Origin: Parelaphostrongylus tenuis | Taxonomy: Eukaryota > Nematoda > Chromadorea > Rhabditida > Metastrongylidae | Reading direction: 5' to 3' | Length of the DNA stretch: 64,000 nt | Assembly (NCBI GenBank): GCA_019055375.1 | Contig: JAHQIW010007138.1 | Location: 62,001-126,000 of the forward strand | Shown here: piece by piece, positions 43,481-55,930 of the stretch | Position numbering within the stretch: the first letter of the stretch is position 1 | How the letters are laid out: the number at the start of each line of letters is the position of its first letter | Position numbers and translations under genes: made by a program | Notes under the pieces: generated by a model | Database searches by the model: none | The model's input: the letters and a program-made list of their open reading frames with translations, nothing else | Told to the model about the DNA's origin: nothing

Positions 43481-44759
43481 GAAATAGGTCTTTTCTGAAA
43501 TAACTCAAAACCACGATCGCAATTCTAAAAATGCGATTGCTTGTGACAGAAATCGCTTTCAAGAGTAGGGATTTCCAAGACAGACAGAAAAAACGAAGAC
43601 TCACGAGCACAATCTTTGAAATGCGATTGGATGCAACAGTGCTTTCACAACTAGGAATTGCCAACTTGATTGGGTATTATTTTCATGAGAAATACATTTG
43701 CAGAAGTTCTTTCCATAACTACTTGATTTTTTTCGCAAAAAAAAAGTTCATAAAAATTAAAATTCAACTATATAGTCCCAAAAAATTCGCTACAAATTAG
43801 ATTAATAGGACTGCCATTATAAAACGCCACGTTACATTTACTAATAAAATACTATGGAAATTTTTCAATACAACAAGCTCATTATCAAAATTAAAATTGT
43901 CAAAGCTATCGTTTTGACTACAAAAACATCGACGAGATGAGAGAAAATGTTCAATAACAGCTGGAAAAACATTTCTTTTAGCAAGGATGTTTTTTTTTTT
44001 CTTTGAAAAAGGCACGATATAGGTAGCATTAGTGTTAATTTCACTTAAATCATTCATACAGGACCGACGTCATTGACACTTTATCGTTCTTGGTGACAAT
44101 GTTTCTCTATGAACTTAATTAACACAAACTTTTACTGGAGCACGCACCAATCTTTGTAACCGTCCGAACGGGGCGCTCCGCTGAGGGTTGTAATGATCCT
44201 CATCGTCCACAAAGGGATATGGAATCATAACAACTACTGGTTAGTTAGTAGAAATAAGAATACTTGAACAATTTCAAGTTGATCAAAAATTCTTTAAAAG
44301 AAAGAACTTGAAATGATTTTTGCAAAAAACTCAAGATCGTTATTCAAAGCATACCATGTCTAGAATTTGAACGTTTTGGTTTAAAGCGGAGGAGGTCTAG
44401 GAGAAGCAAGGGAGGGGAGATGCTTCAGGTGGCTTCGATGGAGAACTGTCTCCGAATGAAGTCCACTAGCCTTTTATATAGGGAGTTAATCGTGTTTTTA
44501 CAGAGAGCGTAGAGGCAGAGAAACAGAGTGGTCAAGGACGTAGAATGAACTAGATTTACAGCGCTTGTCATTCGTCTGTGGCATGTATAAGTCTACAAGT
44601 GGATAGATTAATAGTCATGAGAATCTGAAATCTAAAAATAGCTGCTATTATCTCGAGAAGTGCTAAACAGATGTTCGGACCGAAGAACTTTGTCCAGAAT
44701 GCTCGAAGTTCGACAACTACTAATGGGATTCCGATGACTTTTCTTGTCTTCTACCACAG

Positions 44760-44932
44760 GGACAAAATTCCAGGAACTAAAACAACTGTATGATCTTGAA
44801 TATTCACAGAGAGACTTCTTCAAAGTGCAAAGATTTATTCTGAAATACAGATATTCAAGCCAACGAGTCCTTATAGATGGTCCAGATCAAACGCGAAACT
44901 TTTTTGATTTCTTACATCGCATTAAACGATAA
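44760..44932 (+). other. Candidate terminal exon, unknown protein
   Basis: Preceded by a strong nematode-style 3' splice site: a pyrimidine-rich tract ending 'cttctaccacag'. The frame is then open for about 57 codons with a charged, protein-like sequence (QELKQLYDLEYSQRDFFKV, later DGPDQTRNFFDFL) to a TAA stop. No upstream exon could be fixed and no family is recognised. No repeat match was seen in the window. Confidence 0.25.
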
Positions 44933-44939
44933 GTTCTTC

Positions 44940-45960
44940 CTTAATTCTTATCCTTCTGTCACCTCATCACTCTACAATTATTTATCGCTTGAGTAGTGGA
45001 ACATGAAAAGCCACAGAATCAATCAAAAGTATGAGAAAATGAAGTGACGTGAAGGAAATGGTCGTGAAGCAATATAAAAGGATGGCATGGCTATATTAGT
45101 GGAAGACTGCGACTAACAGCGTGCTTTCAGGTCAATGAGCATAGCCTGTGGCAGAAATTAAGGATGAGCTTAAGAGGCGGTCAACCTAAAGCAAACATGT
45201 TAGGAACTGTGCTGAGGTTCCACATAATCGCTGAGGACGCATTTCCGGTAGCTAGAAGATAGCGCAAAAATATAGGAGGAACTCTGATCAGCCACAAAAC
45301 GATAGTTTGTGCAAGCAAGTTTTTGAAAGAAGCGATGTAAGTGATTGATGAGTAACGCAGATGTCATGGGTTATGCATTCATCTTCCACTTGTGCAGCTA
45401 AGGACTGAAGTATTTTATATATGAAGGATAAACGCAAAGCCATTAATCTATACAATAATGCGCTTCACGTACAAAATGCTCGTAGTCTATCCGTGCCTTC
45501 GCTCAATGTAAGTGTCACTGAAATCAACCATGTAGAAGTATTAGTTGCATTGGCTGATGTAACGTCGGCTTGCATACAATGTTGCCGGCCGAGTTTAGGG
45601 TCCTAAAATCCTGCTAGATACTGCTGTTAGAAGAAATCTGACACTGGGCAGTAGCGATCATGGATTTGTCAAAGCAGCTGACGGACGAGACCAGGATTAC
45701 TAATGAATCCCTGGACCCACTCCCATATGACGACACATTGAATCTTGTCATCAATTCAACAAAATGGGACTCACCGTGAAAAGAAAATTGGATTTGAGAG
45801 TCTTCGATAGTGAAAAAGCTTAAAAACTTCGGGTTTCACTGTGAATCTTAGTACGTGTCAGTTCGACGTACTACAAGTCTACAAGTCCGACGGGCTACGA
45901 ATACTAACGATACAATTCTAATGGCCAGCTATCGACTTACCTCGGCATTGATTGGACATT
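44940..45960. other. No gene recognised
   Basis: Mixed sequence with short ORFs; 45,660-45,730 contains words resembling R3 but too few to call a copy. Confidence 0.4.
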
Positions 45961-45969
45961 TCCTAACCT

Positions 45970-47560
45970 TCTTTTGTTTGATAGGCACGAGGTTGTTAAT
46001 ACACGTTTCCTTTGTACAAAACATTACAATAAAGTTCGTAACAGTGGCTAAGGTTTTGGTAGTTTTGCGTTCGTCAGAGCCTAAAAGAGCCAATTTGACA
46101 ATCAATCCACATAGATGAGCACTTTTCACAACCAAGTAAGATGAAATCTGAACGAATCGTAGGAGTTCAAACGTACAGTAATCGGTATAAATTAAATACT
46201 CACCGTATTTTGCTGTTTACTAGTCCACTAGTCAATATGTAGACCAGCAGCACCGATTATTTTATAGGCGACGAACGAGTGTTTAAAAATCGATCTGAGA
46301 TAAGGCGCAAAATCACGAGTGATCTCAAGGCATTCATATTTCCACTTCATATCTGGATTTATGATATAATTCCAAAATGCTTCGAGGCTTTTTCGCTAAA
46401 GCTCTCGTCTCCATGCGTTCCTGTGCGAGGATAAAAATTTCTACTTTAGAGTTCACCTTCTTATGCGTCTTTGCCCTATGCGTACCTAGTGGTATTTTTA
46501 AATCCATTTTATCGCCGTTGCATAGGTGTTGTTTGATACGGACATAGAGAGGCCTTCCAGTTTCGTCGATATATTCGCCGCTGCGCGTTTTACAAGAGAC
46601 GAGGTAGACTGTACTCAGTGCTCATGTATTCACCGCCTCTACCGTTGAGGTATATTGTGCAACCTTTCGTCTTACAGAGACAGTCATAATTTCGATAGTA
46701 GTTACCGATTTCTCCAATTGTCTTTTTCGAGCAAAGTTTAAATAGCTATACCTATCTCGCTCAAAAAGAAAGAGAGAACTGACGGGACCTTGCTTTTTTG
46801 AAATCATCGTTTGTGGGCGCATAATTTCTTCTCAGCCTATATCGAGGAGCTACAGCTTCGTAGCCGTTGAAAATGATATATACTGAGGCTCAGGAATTCT
46901 ACCGTTTGTTCCCTTCCATTACACCCACCAGTCGCTGTTCGGAGTATGCTTTTAACAAGCGCCTTTTTTTGTGTGTGGCGTGGGGATAAGAGGAGAAATG
47001 AAGATCCAAGATATTTTTGCTACTTGGCTTTCGTTATCACTTCGCAATGTAACCATTATCGGATAGATTTGGATGCACGTTCAGGAAAGGAAGTCAGTTA
47101 TTTTTCGGTATCTCACGCTTGAATTTTATCATTCTGACTGCTCATTCAACAATCTAAAAATCTGTCCATTTTTTCTTGAATGGAGCAGAAAATCTAATAA
47201 TCGTTTATATATTTGCAGTAGGTTAATGGCGGGAGATCATTCACTAGGGCATCAACTTTAGACATGAAGGCAACAGCCAGATTAGGTGCCACTCGCTGCA
47301 CTATTGTCAACCCTCTTATTTGTGTAAAATGCTTCCTGGACTATCAAAGATCGAGCAGTTTAGTCAATCTTTCAGAAGAATCATGCCCTGCTGTTTTAAT
47401 AAGCCATACATGTTCATCGCCCCTGGTGTTTCATAAAAAGCTCGTGGGTGGTTTGCAATTTATATTCGTTCGACACGTTGCTATAAAGAACGCTTACACC
47501 AAGTGACTCCATCACGTACGCGCTGCTTGGACGATGTTCGAGAGATGGGCTTGGTTGTGA
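45970..47560 (-). mobile_element. Penelope-like element B1 (minus)
   Basis: A different PLE subfamily from A1-A3. On the minus strand: RT motif C region (APNLAVAFMSKVDAL near 47,290, then YCKYIND near 47,200), GIY-YIG domain (46,420-46,610), 3' untranslated part and the terminal motif 'GGCTCTGACGAACGC ... CTTAGCC' at 46,040-46,085, ending in 'acaacctcgtgcc' near 45,985. It lies head to head with B2. Confidence 0.82.
46385..46620 (-). pseudogene. GIY-YIG domain of PLE B1
   Basis: On the minus strand: STVYLVSCKTRSGEYIDETG, then RPLYVRIKQHL and a conserved THRAKTHKKV segment. The YIG motif reads YID. This stretch is open, but the frame upstream toward the RT has a stop (about 46,620), so the full enzyme is broken. 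Confidence 0.8.
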
Positions 47561-47589
47561 TTTTGCAAATGGGATATCAGTAGAGTTAA

Positions 47590-48400
47590 GAAGCATGCGA
47601 TTCTATCCGTCGATCCGTCTACACAGCTATTGAAATACCACCGAATAGTCTGAAGAACGAAGTAGTCGGCAACCAATTAGACAACCGTTTATTTGAAACG
47701 ATAAGATGAATAAAATGCCTCAACGATAGAGACGGCGATTGCATGAGCATAGGTACAGCCTACCGAATGTCTTCTAAAACGTGCGGCGGGAAATATATCG
47801 GCGAAACGGGATGGCGCCTATATGTTCGAATCAAAAAATACCTAGACAATAAAGATAAAATTCATTTATCAACATCACTATGTACGCATAAGGCACAGCT
47901 GCATAAGGAGGTGAATCTGAAGTAGAAATATCCATCCTTGTACAGGAACGAGATCGCAAAATGTAGTGCGCAAAATCATCGACGCATTTTGGATTTACAC
48001 CAAAATTCAAATACGAATAGGAGAGATGAATGCCTTGTTATCACGCGTGATTTTGTGCCACATGTCGGGTTGATTCTTGTGGATCCGAGACAAAAATATC
48101 ACTCCTCGGCCATGTAATACTTGGTGCAGCTGGTCTACATATTGAGCAGTGAACTAGTTAACAACAAAATGCGGTGAGTATATAACTAAAGTTCATTACT
48201 ATGCGTTTCAACTTCTGCGATATCGCCTAGGTTTTACTTCATCTGTTTGTGGAAAGTGTTCTTGTATGTGGATTGCACGTCAATTTGGCTTTTCATGCTC
48301 TGGCGAAGGCGAAACTGTTGAAACGTTAGCCACTGATACGAACTATGTTTACTATTTTGCAAAATGAAAATGTTTTAACAACCTAGCGTTTGCTCAGCAA
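47590..48400 (+). mobile_element. Penelope-like element B2 (plus), 3' half
   Basis: Starts near 47,600 with a segment equivalent to PPNNLRRQL of the A copies and continues through the GIY-YIG domain to the 3' motif 'CTCTGGCGAAGGCG ... GAAACGTTAGCC' at 48,299-48,331 and an 'acaacctagcg' end near 48,388. No RT core is present. It pairs head to head with B1. Confidence 0.8.
47640..48065 (+). pseudogene. GIY-YIG domain of PLE B2
   Basis: The frame at 47,743-47,925 gives SKTCGGKYIGETGWRLYVRI with an intact YIG motif and conserved Arg, then KKYLD. A TAG at 47,923-47,925 interrupts it before the EECL-type block (DECLVITRDF at about 48,030). The GIY half is degenerate (GTAYRMS). Inactive. Confidence 0.8.
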
Positions 48401-49340
48401 AAGAAAGTCGCGGAACTAACACTACATCAGGAAACATCATCACGTTCAGTCGGGAAAAGTCTTGCTTCATTCTTTTGCTCTTAGATAGTGAACTCGATGG
48501 AGAAGTAAAAAATGTGCTCAGATTGTAAAACAAGAAACTTTTATTTTCTTTCCAAGACCCGCAAACTCCCTTGGCCCTGATTTCAGCTAAACAACTTTCA
48601 TGTAACATGAAATATATGTTTGCTGATTTTATTAGACGACTGAGCCGACATGAGGGGTTGGTGGAAAGAAATTTTGTTCGCCTTTGTGATGCACTGTTTC
48701 TGCAAAAGCCCCTTAATGAATGATTTCTATTTGCATTTGATAATCTATTTTTGTAACATTCATATTTCTCATTAAATATTTATAATATGCCTCGATTAAT
48801 CTTCCTTTCACGCATATACTTCTATGGGCATTGTTGCAGCGAATAGTAGTGCTCCGCGAACACTTGGTACTCGTAATTGCGACTATTTAGCCATTCATCC
48901 GATAATTGAGATTAATAATGCTAATTTTCTATCCAGTCAAGATTATAGAGGCAAAATACGGCCTGACGATCTCTCCTTAGGAAAAAAAACAAATGTTTGG
49001 ATGTAACTTTCTAGAGAACGCGATATTTACTAGCTTCATCTGATTACTTTGGCTTTCAAATTACTGTATAGTCATTGATTGTGTTCTGATTACAATTCCT
49101 TGCTAACCTTTCGGGATGGAAGGCATCCATTTGGATACACGATTTTTTTTAGACTCTTGTTGCTGAAATCCTTTTCTTAAAATTTTCAAGAATTTTTTGA
49201 GAGCTTGAATTTCGCAGATCTCAATAAAATGTTTGATTTGAGAACATGTTTTGTATCACCTTGTCGCTGTGAAAGATTAGGTCGTTCCAGTTGACACTAG
49301 AGCAATAAGCACTATAATTATTGCCCAGAATTAATTATAA
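48400..49340. other. No gene recognised
   Basis: Short ORFs without domain, splice or repeat support. Confidence 0.4.
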
Positions 49341-49344
49341 TAAT

Positions 49345-49540
49345 GGGGCACCGTGGGTGAGTGTTTGTGATGCTCGTAGCGACGCGCGTGAAGGAAGCTC
49401 CACCCCACCTCCCTCCGACACTCAACGGCAACACCCTATGGAACACCACAGCAGGGCTATCCTTGAGATTGCAAGGAGACTTGGTCAACTAGTATTCTAC
49501 GCCGTTCACGAAGGAAACGAAAAACGAATTGAATGGTGGA
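49345..49540 (+). repeat. SINE-like repeat S1, copy 2
   Basis: Head 'ggggcaccgtgggtgagtg', 'ctccgacactcaacg', 'ctatggaacaccacagcagg' and tail 'cgaaaaacgaattgaatgg' align with 60,998-61,190. The short ORF across it is not supported as a gene. Confidence 0.5.
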
Positions 49541-49897
49541 AGTAGTGGAAAAGCACAGCAAAAAAAACAGAAGAAATCTTGTGATATCTTATCAAACGAT
49601 ATAACACAAAATAAAAATCATAATTGTACGACCTCGTTATCGCTCAGTCGCGCATTTCCTTGTAAGCTTTTGATATCCAACTTGGCTATAATTTCTTCGA
49701 TATGGAGTTATTGTGGAAACAAATTCTCTTGGTATTCATGCACCAGCAGGCGTGTAGGGGAAGACATTAGTGAAACGAAGCGCGAGATGGAATTTGAGGA
49801 TATGATACGGTTGAAGAAAGGACGGCTAGGAGGTGCTTCGCGAGATTCAAGCTGGAGAGATCAGTACGGCAGATAATCGCGCTCGGGTCGTTCACAG

Positions 49898-50030
49898 GGA
49901 GCTCCGTTAATCTTGCGCGCCGCTTCACTAGCATTTTCCTCTACGCGGATTCCATTCATGGGTAGCAGTAGCGAATTTGTCCCCACGACAACTCCATCTT
50001 GAAGCAAGTATGGGCAAATTGTACACCAAA
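49898..50030 (+). repeat. Repeat R5, copy 2
   Basis: Partner of 36,945-37,092; see shared words there. Confidence 0.5.
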
Positions 50031-50128
50031 ATGTTTACAAAAAATGTATAATGGGACAATATCAAAGCAGTGCACTTTCAATTACTTCTGATTATACCCA
50101 ATATGTGGAATACTGTGCAAAAACGTTC

Positions 50129-50199
50129 GCGTCAGCCGGGATTCGAACCCAGATCTCACTCTTTCCGGGAGCGTATGCTAACCGTAGCACTACCGACGC
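50129..50199 (-). ncRNA. tRNA-like sequence, left
   Basis: 71 nt: acceptor GCGTCGG / CTGACGC (one G-U), anticodon stem CGCTC / GAGTG, loop CCGGAAA (nominal GGA, C at position 33), perfect box B GGTTCGAATCC. Probably a Pol III SINE head rather than a decoding tRNA. Confidence 0.6.
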
Positions 50200-50496
50200 T
50201 CGTTTTGCACAGCACTCTTATTTACGCTATAACGCGTTGTCTGCCAACAGCCAACCGTCGACGGTGTGGCGGGGCAGCCGTTATCGGCACTAAACCCACT
50301 TGAGTTGACAGACATTGGATATCGAAAATCAGTCATAATTCTTTCTATTTTGACTGCCACTTGCAGTGGTATGATGCTATTAGTATACCCAATATTTGGA
50401 GTACTGTGCAAAAACGTTTGCCCCGCCAGACCGTCGATGGTTGGCTGTTGGCAGAGAACGCGTTATAGCGTAAATAAGAGTGATGTGCAAGAACGA

Positions 50497-50567
50497 GCGT
50501 CGGTAGTGCAATGATTAACATACGCTCCCGGAAAGAGTGAGATCTGGGTTCGAATCCCGGCTGACGT
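50497..50567 (+). ncRNA. tRNA-like sequence, right
   Basis: Inverted partner of 50,129-50,199 with the same CCGGAAA loop and box B; the D-arm region differs at several bases. Confidence 0.6.
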
Positions 50568-51599
50568 GAACGTTTTTGCACAGTACTCCACATATTGGCT
50601 ATAAGTATAACATCATACCACTGCAAGTGGCAGTCAAAATAGAAAGAATTTAGACTACTTCTGATTAGTAAACTTGGTGTTTATTGCTCTCAGGCCAAAA
50701 CTTATAAAATGGACTCAATAGTATTAGATTTCACACTCAATTTGTTTTGTTTACTCTGCTCGGGCTTGTGATTCAGTCTCGTGTATTGTTGATGATCATT
50801 CGATAATTTGAATCTCGAAATATTCATACTAAAATAGGTTTTTAAAAGACAGGCTGTTAGAGCAAAAATAAGATTGTTTTTTGTACTAGGAGTAGTTAGC
50901 CTGTTTCTTGAACATTTTAGCTAGTTTATTTGGTAATGTAAAACAAAAAAAAAGTTTGTACGTATACAATGAAAGAACAAAGTCTCCTCTAGAATTTTAA
51001 TGCAGCAAAACTAGAAAATTTTTCGAGACAGAGAAAAAATACCCAAGCAAATAATGGAATTCGCGCTCTTTTCGACTGACTCGTGCGTAGAAAAATCAAT
51101 TGCTTTCGGCAGTGTGCATTATTTGAGAGTGCGATTTTTATTAGTTATATAGAATTTTTTTCTCTACATCGGAAGAATTTTGATTTTTTTTCAATAGAAA
51201 TGTAGAGACGTTTTTGTATCGTTCTAAAGGTGCAAACATTTTTTTTTGTTTCACATTTCCAAGTGAAATAGGTATGAAGTTCAAGCGACGAGCTAAATAC
51301 TTCGTGTGCGAAGCCTGTTCTCCTTTTCGCCATCGCGGTGCTATGCAGACCTTCTCAAAAATGTTTTTAACATCAATATTGTCGAGATTCGGACTGTTAA
51401 ATGCCTACTGAAATCTCAGCGAGAAGCCACAAACACACACCAGCCGAGCAAGCAAAGCAAACTGAGTGTGAAACATTATACTATTCTCGATTTTACAACA
51501 CAGAAAAAATATTTCGTCCCAAAAGGGTCAAATCGCTTTTGTAGCAGTGATATATTATTACAACCAAATATCTACCTTTGTTAAATAATCAAAATTTCG

Positions 51600-52285
51600 A
51601 ACCTTGGGCGGGATTTGAACTCACGTTTTACCTTTTCTAGTTACGTCTATAATCAATGCATCGCCGAGGCTCTTGCTCTGCTATTACCCTTGCTTACAAG
51701 GCCAAACCGATGACGGTTGAATGCTAACAGATTACCTTGTATCGCAGAGAGAGAGAGATTGCAGATGAAGAGCCACGGTAGTGTAGTGGTCAACAGATAT
51801 CCCTCGAAACTGCAAAACGAGGTTCAACTCCAGCCTTAGGTTTGTACTAATATCTGTCACTAAACAATATTGGATGTGTATTGATTGCTCATTGATTGCT
51901 AGCTGCCTATTGATTGTTTACTCTATCGATGAAGTTATTAGTGGCCGAAATCTCACAATCAACGAAAGAATTGGCATTTTGACTGTTTTACCGGCATTGA
52001 ATGTTAATTGAAATTACAACTATATATCCAAAGGTGGTAAATGACAATGCGAAATTTTCGACCCACCTCGTAGTTGAACTAGCGCCTCACTCAAACCAGG
52101 GCGCGCGCCACCACTACGCTACGGCTCATCGCCCTGTTATCACTTTTTCTGCATAATTCTTCTCAGCTATCAGCAACTAAACGTTGACAGGTTTGATCTG
52201 GTTTGTGATCTTAGTGGTGTACTAGTACCACGCGCCCCAGGTATAAGTGAGGTGCTGGTTCAACTCCCGCCAAAGTTTTGTATAT
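51600..52285. repeat. Cluster of four tRNA-like repeats
   Basis: Minus: about 51,606-51,676 (box-B-like GTTCAAATCCC); plus: about 51,769-51,838 (AGCCACGGTAGTGTAGTGG head, GGTTCAACTCC); minus: about 52,065-52,135 (GAGCCGTAGCGTAGTGG head); plus: about 52,215-52,275 (GGTTCAACTCCCGCC). Alternating orientation again gives two inverted pairs with short spacers. All lack a normal anticodon loop. Confidence 0.55.
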
Positions 52286-53019
52286 CACTCGAAATCGTAT
52301 ACAACTGTAACATCATGACACTGCTAGAACGGCGACGAAATAATAAAAAATTAGCTGGAGTCTTCAACATAATCAATGCTGACGTCGCCCAATCACTTAT
52401 ATTGGGATTTCTTTTTTCATTAACAAAAACGATCGGTGTTGATCGTCGCTCAGCGGTATGCTATGCATTCATCACAGTGGCTGGAGGATATCAGACTTCT
52501 TCATGCAATAGCTCGAGGTGGACAGTCGACCTATCAAGTTAGTGTTACTATCATTCCAACTTGCCTCTAACTCATTTGAATATCTCCAAATAATTAAGAT
52601 CCGTCTTACTCGATAACTGTTTTTGTATTTTCGGGTAACGACATCTCTGTAGCTCTGCAGATTTCTAAGCACCCTTGCTTGCGTGCGCAATAGAAACAAC
52701 TTGCATTGTCGTCAATGCAATTTTGTAAGAAAGCCAAGATATATTGTTGCCTTCCATTTCGCATCGTACTCAGATTTTTCTCACTCTACTTCATCGAAAA
52801 CTCTGGCGATCGTTAATTATGAATGTTAATCAGTCAGTATCCGGTCGTGACCGGTTCCATTTTACGCGAGGAATTATAACACGCTAATTTGAATTAGGTC
52901 AGAGCCATTTTGTGATAGAAAATGGATTAACTTATAAAGATTACTTCATTTTTACGTTTCGATAATTCTAATTAATTCGTAGTACACTTTTTATTTCCAA
53001 ATATTAGGAGAAAAATTAC

Positions 53020-53160
53020 TCTGGACTTGGTATCGAACTGTTTTTATCCCGTTTTACTTCGGTGTCTTCCAGAAACCTTACATATTCAGGACAGCACCTA
53101 CTGATCTCAGAGGGCATATAACAGCTATCAACGGTCAATGCGTGCTGGTTCCAATGCATC
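53020..53160 (-). repeat. Diverged tRNA-like repeat
   Basis: 'ctggacttggtatcgaactg' with the 'gctatcaacggtcaatgcgtgctgg' spacer word known from the other tRNA-like repeats. Confidence 0.35.
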
Positions 53161-53324
53161 TTCCTTCTGCTATATCTTTAGCGGTTGAGTTGTTTGTCGT
53201 ACGTTTCGTATTAAGTAGGCCATTTAACTATTATGTATACTGAGCAAAGCGCCGGCGAAGATAATGCACTTTTTCTAATAATTAAACTTTCTATTTTACA
53301 AAAACTAGCTTTGTTTTTGTGCTC

Positions 53325-53455
53325 ACCGTGGCCGTGTGATTGTGAGGCTCGTCGCAGTGCGCGAGGATTCGAGCGCTGTCTTATCAACCCTCTCCGACAG
53401 ATGATAGAGACGACTTACAGCGGTAAAGCTGTGGTGAGGAGGGCGATGTTGTCGT
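53325..53455 (+). repeat. SINE-like repeat S1, copy 3
   Basis: 'caccgtggccgtgtgattgtga', 'gcgaggattcgag' (box-B-like) and 'ctctccgacag' correspond to S1 copies 2 and 4; the tail is short. Confidence 0.4.
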
Positions 53456-53459
53456 GACA

Positions 53460-55750
53460 TAAGCAATTACGAATGTAAACAACTCCCTGTCTTTCACCAA
53501 GAAAAATTCGTAAAAAATACCCAGTTTACAACGTGGAGCTTGTTCATGATCGGCTTTCTGAATTGTTAGACGAACAAAAATCTCGGACGGTAGCGTTCAA
53601 CAACGCAGATCATTACTGGTCAGGAAGGTAGTATCACATCACGGCTAGCAAGATTACCCAGTGATGAGGCTAATGTATCGGATTGGAGAGAAAAACTTAC
53701 AGAAACGGTTCTAGCTGCAATTTGAAGTCACCCATTGCTGAATAAGTTACTCGAAAAATGAAACACACTTCGATTGAGGCCTACTTTATAGTAGCTTTGA
53801 TATAGTTTCATTGAAAACAATCAGTGATAAATAATCAGATTCTCCTTATAAACATCAAACACGGTGCTTTCTCTTCAATTTCATTATCAGCAATTATCAC
53901 CTTAAGAGAATCAGACCCATAATCTCATTACAAAGCATGTTAACTCATTTATTACCTTATCTGCAATTTAGAGCTCATTGCGAACGGCACATAAGGAGAT
54001 GAGCAGTATAAGGTTGAGCAAAATTCATGGAAATTCTCAGAAGTTCGGTTTTTATGTGCATATTAACCAAAAGAATTTTTTACTATCCCCAAAGTGTATA
54101 CCACCATTGTCAACGACTTTCTGCCACTTTATTCAACCCCTTGACATGCTTCTTCAACTTCATTAAACGATTCAAATCGACGGTCATTTGAAATGTGCTG
54201 CATCGATAGAAATTGAGCATAGTAGGATAAAACTGATGCATTTCCTAACGAGGCTTCTTGTGGACAAAGTCAAATTGGTGCAACGTGTTGACAATGGCCC
54301 CACTGTGAAACATCAAACTCTTCAGCCAAACTACGAGTGCTCGATGAAAGTTCAGCATCGAAAGCCACTTTCAAATCACTTTCATTCAAACACGTAGCCG
54401 GTCGGAACGAGACATTTCAGCGAGATCAAAATAGCTCTCTTCGATTGCTTGAACCATCTGCCCTCAGTAGATTTTGTCTCCGTATCAGCGCCTTCACCCT
54501 CAATAATCTCATCGACGGTTTTAAAAATCGTTAAGCATCTTCTTCAGTAATGGTAGATCAACACATGCAGATCACACTGTTCAATAGGAATTATGGTGCT
54601 GGAATGAATGAACCAGATAAATTCATGCAAAACTAGCATTAAAAATGAACAAAGATTCCAAAAAATAAAACTTTCAAGAATTTCCGAGCTTTCTGTTCAG
54701 CATAGTATAATGATAATCTTGAGTGGAGTGGCTTTTGAAATATTTGCCGCACTATGTATATTCATTGGATGACTGATCGAAAGGTGATTCAAATAACATG
54801 AGCGAGAACGAGAACGAGAATTTGTGCAGTCGCTAATTTGAAATAATCCCTTTTCGAAAAGGCGCTCACTCGCAGGTAATCTGTCTAACGATTGTCTGTC
54901 AATTCGAATCAATCGCTATAGTGAATTGTTCTCATTGCATGGAATGTGTGGGTGCAGATTTAGAATAGATTTAACATAGGGTGTAATACCGTCACAAATG
55001 CTGACAGCAACGTGTTCGTATTTTGTGCCATAGGAACCCAAGCTCAGTATCAACACAGGCATCATTCATACACATAGAGCGTTAGATCAAAAGCTCCTCT
55101 ACGATCGCTTCCTACACAAAACCCCTCGTTTTTCACGGTTATCGAAAAATCACTGTTTATCATCAAAAGTCGGCAAGCTTGCAACGGCGCAGAAACTGCT
55201 CGTATTTTCGCAGAAACGAAAACGCTAGGACATTATGGGTTGATGAATGACCGGGTGAGTAGCGTCTAATCGCTGTCGATAATAGCTGTAAATTTAATAT
55301 TAACTAGTTTTTAGAGATAAAACTCCTTGATTGCATTGTATACCACTATACGCAGGCGGGCGAAGTGGATTAAGTGAATAGTATCTTATGCATACCCTTT
55401 TCAAATGTTCATTTATACATACCGGCCGCCGCCCTTCTGTACTCAGTCGCAGGCTAATCCAACAGGGATGTAATGTCATGTGTGACTCGCGAAAAATATC
55501 TCTATTTACCGATCTACAGAAACCTTTCAAGAGCAAATTCAATGGCTTTTGTGACATTCCAATTCTAAATATTATAAGGAATCGAAGCTTTTATATGGAA
55601 TAGGCGAGCATAAATAATGCACAACAGGCCTAAGGTGAGTTCAAATGTTGAGAGCAATCTGTTTGACTACTGTAATACATCAGCGCAAGAAAGGATAAAC
55701 CTCTCAGAGCTATTGATCTCTGAGTTGCGCCATGCATTTGCCTTCAATTA
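53460..55750. other. No gene recognised
   Basis: Two kilobases of AT-rich sequence with short ORFs only. I see no domain or matched repeat. Confidence 0.4.
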
Positions 55751-55759
55751 TAGCTTCAT

Positions 55760-55930
55760 TTGAGATGATTGAATGCATATCTGATCTTTCAAATTTTAGT
55801 GGTGCCTATCGGTGTATCAAGCCTGTGCTGCTATCCTCTCAGACAAGTCTGTTACCAATTTGGCGATTCTGGAAAGAAGAAAGATTTGGTGAGTGATTGG
55901 CGCACGATCGAGGCACCGACCACTTGTGCG
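55760..55930 (+). repeat. Interspersed repeat R3, copy
   Basis: 'gaatgcatatctg', 'gacaagtctgttaccaatt' and 'ggaaagaagaaagatttggtgag' match the R3 copies at 25,890-26,110 and 41,000-41,180. Confidence 0.45.

Larger units (their letters stand above)
50085..50650. repeat. Nested inverted repeat with two tRNA-like sequences
   Basis: The left arm (50,085-50,270) and right arm (about 50,420-50,600) are inverted copies: tRNA-like sequence, 'ttacgctataacgcgtt', and a 'ccaac...ccgtcgacgg' block. An outer 50-bp inverted pair ('catttgcagtggtatgatg' type) lies at 50,335-50,390 and 50,605-50,650. Layout matches the 34.7-kb foldback but is more diverged. Confidence 0.7.
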
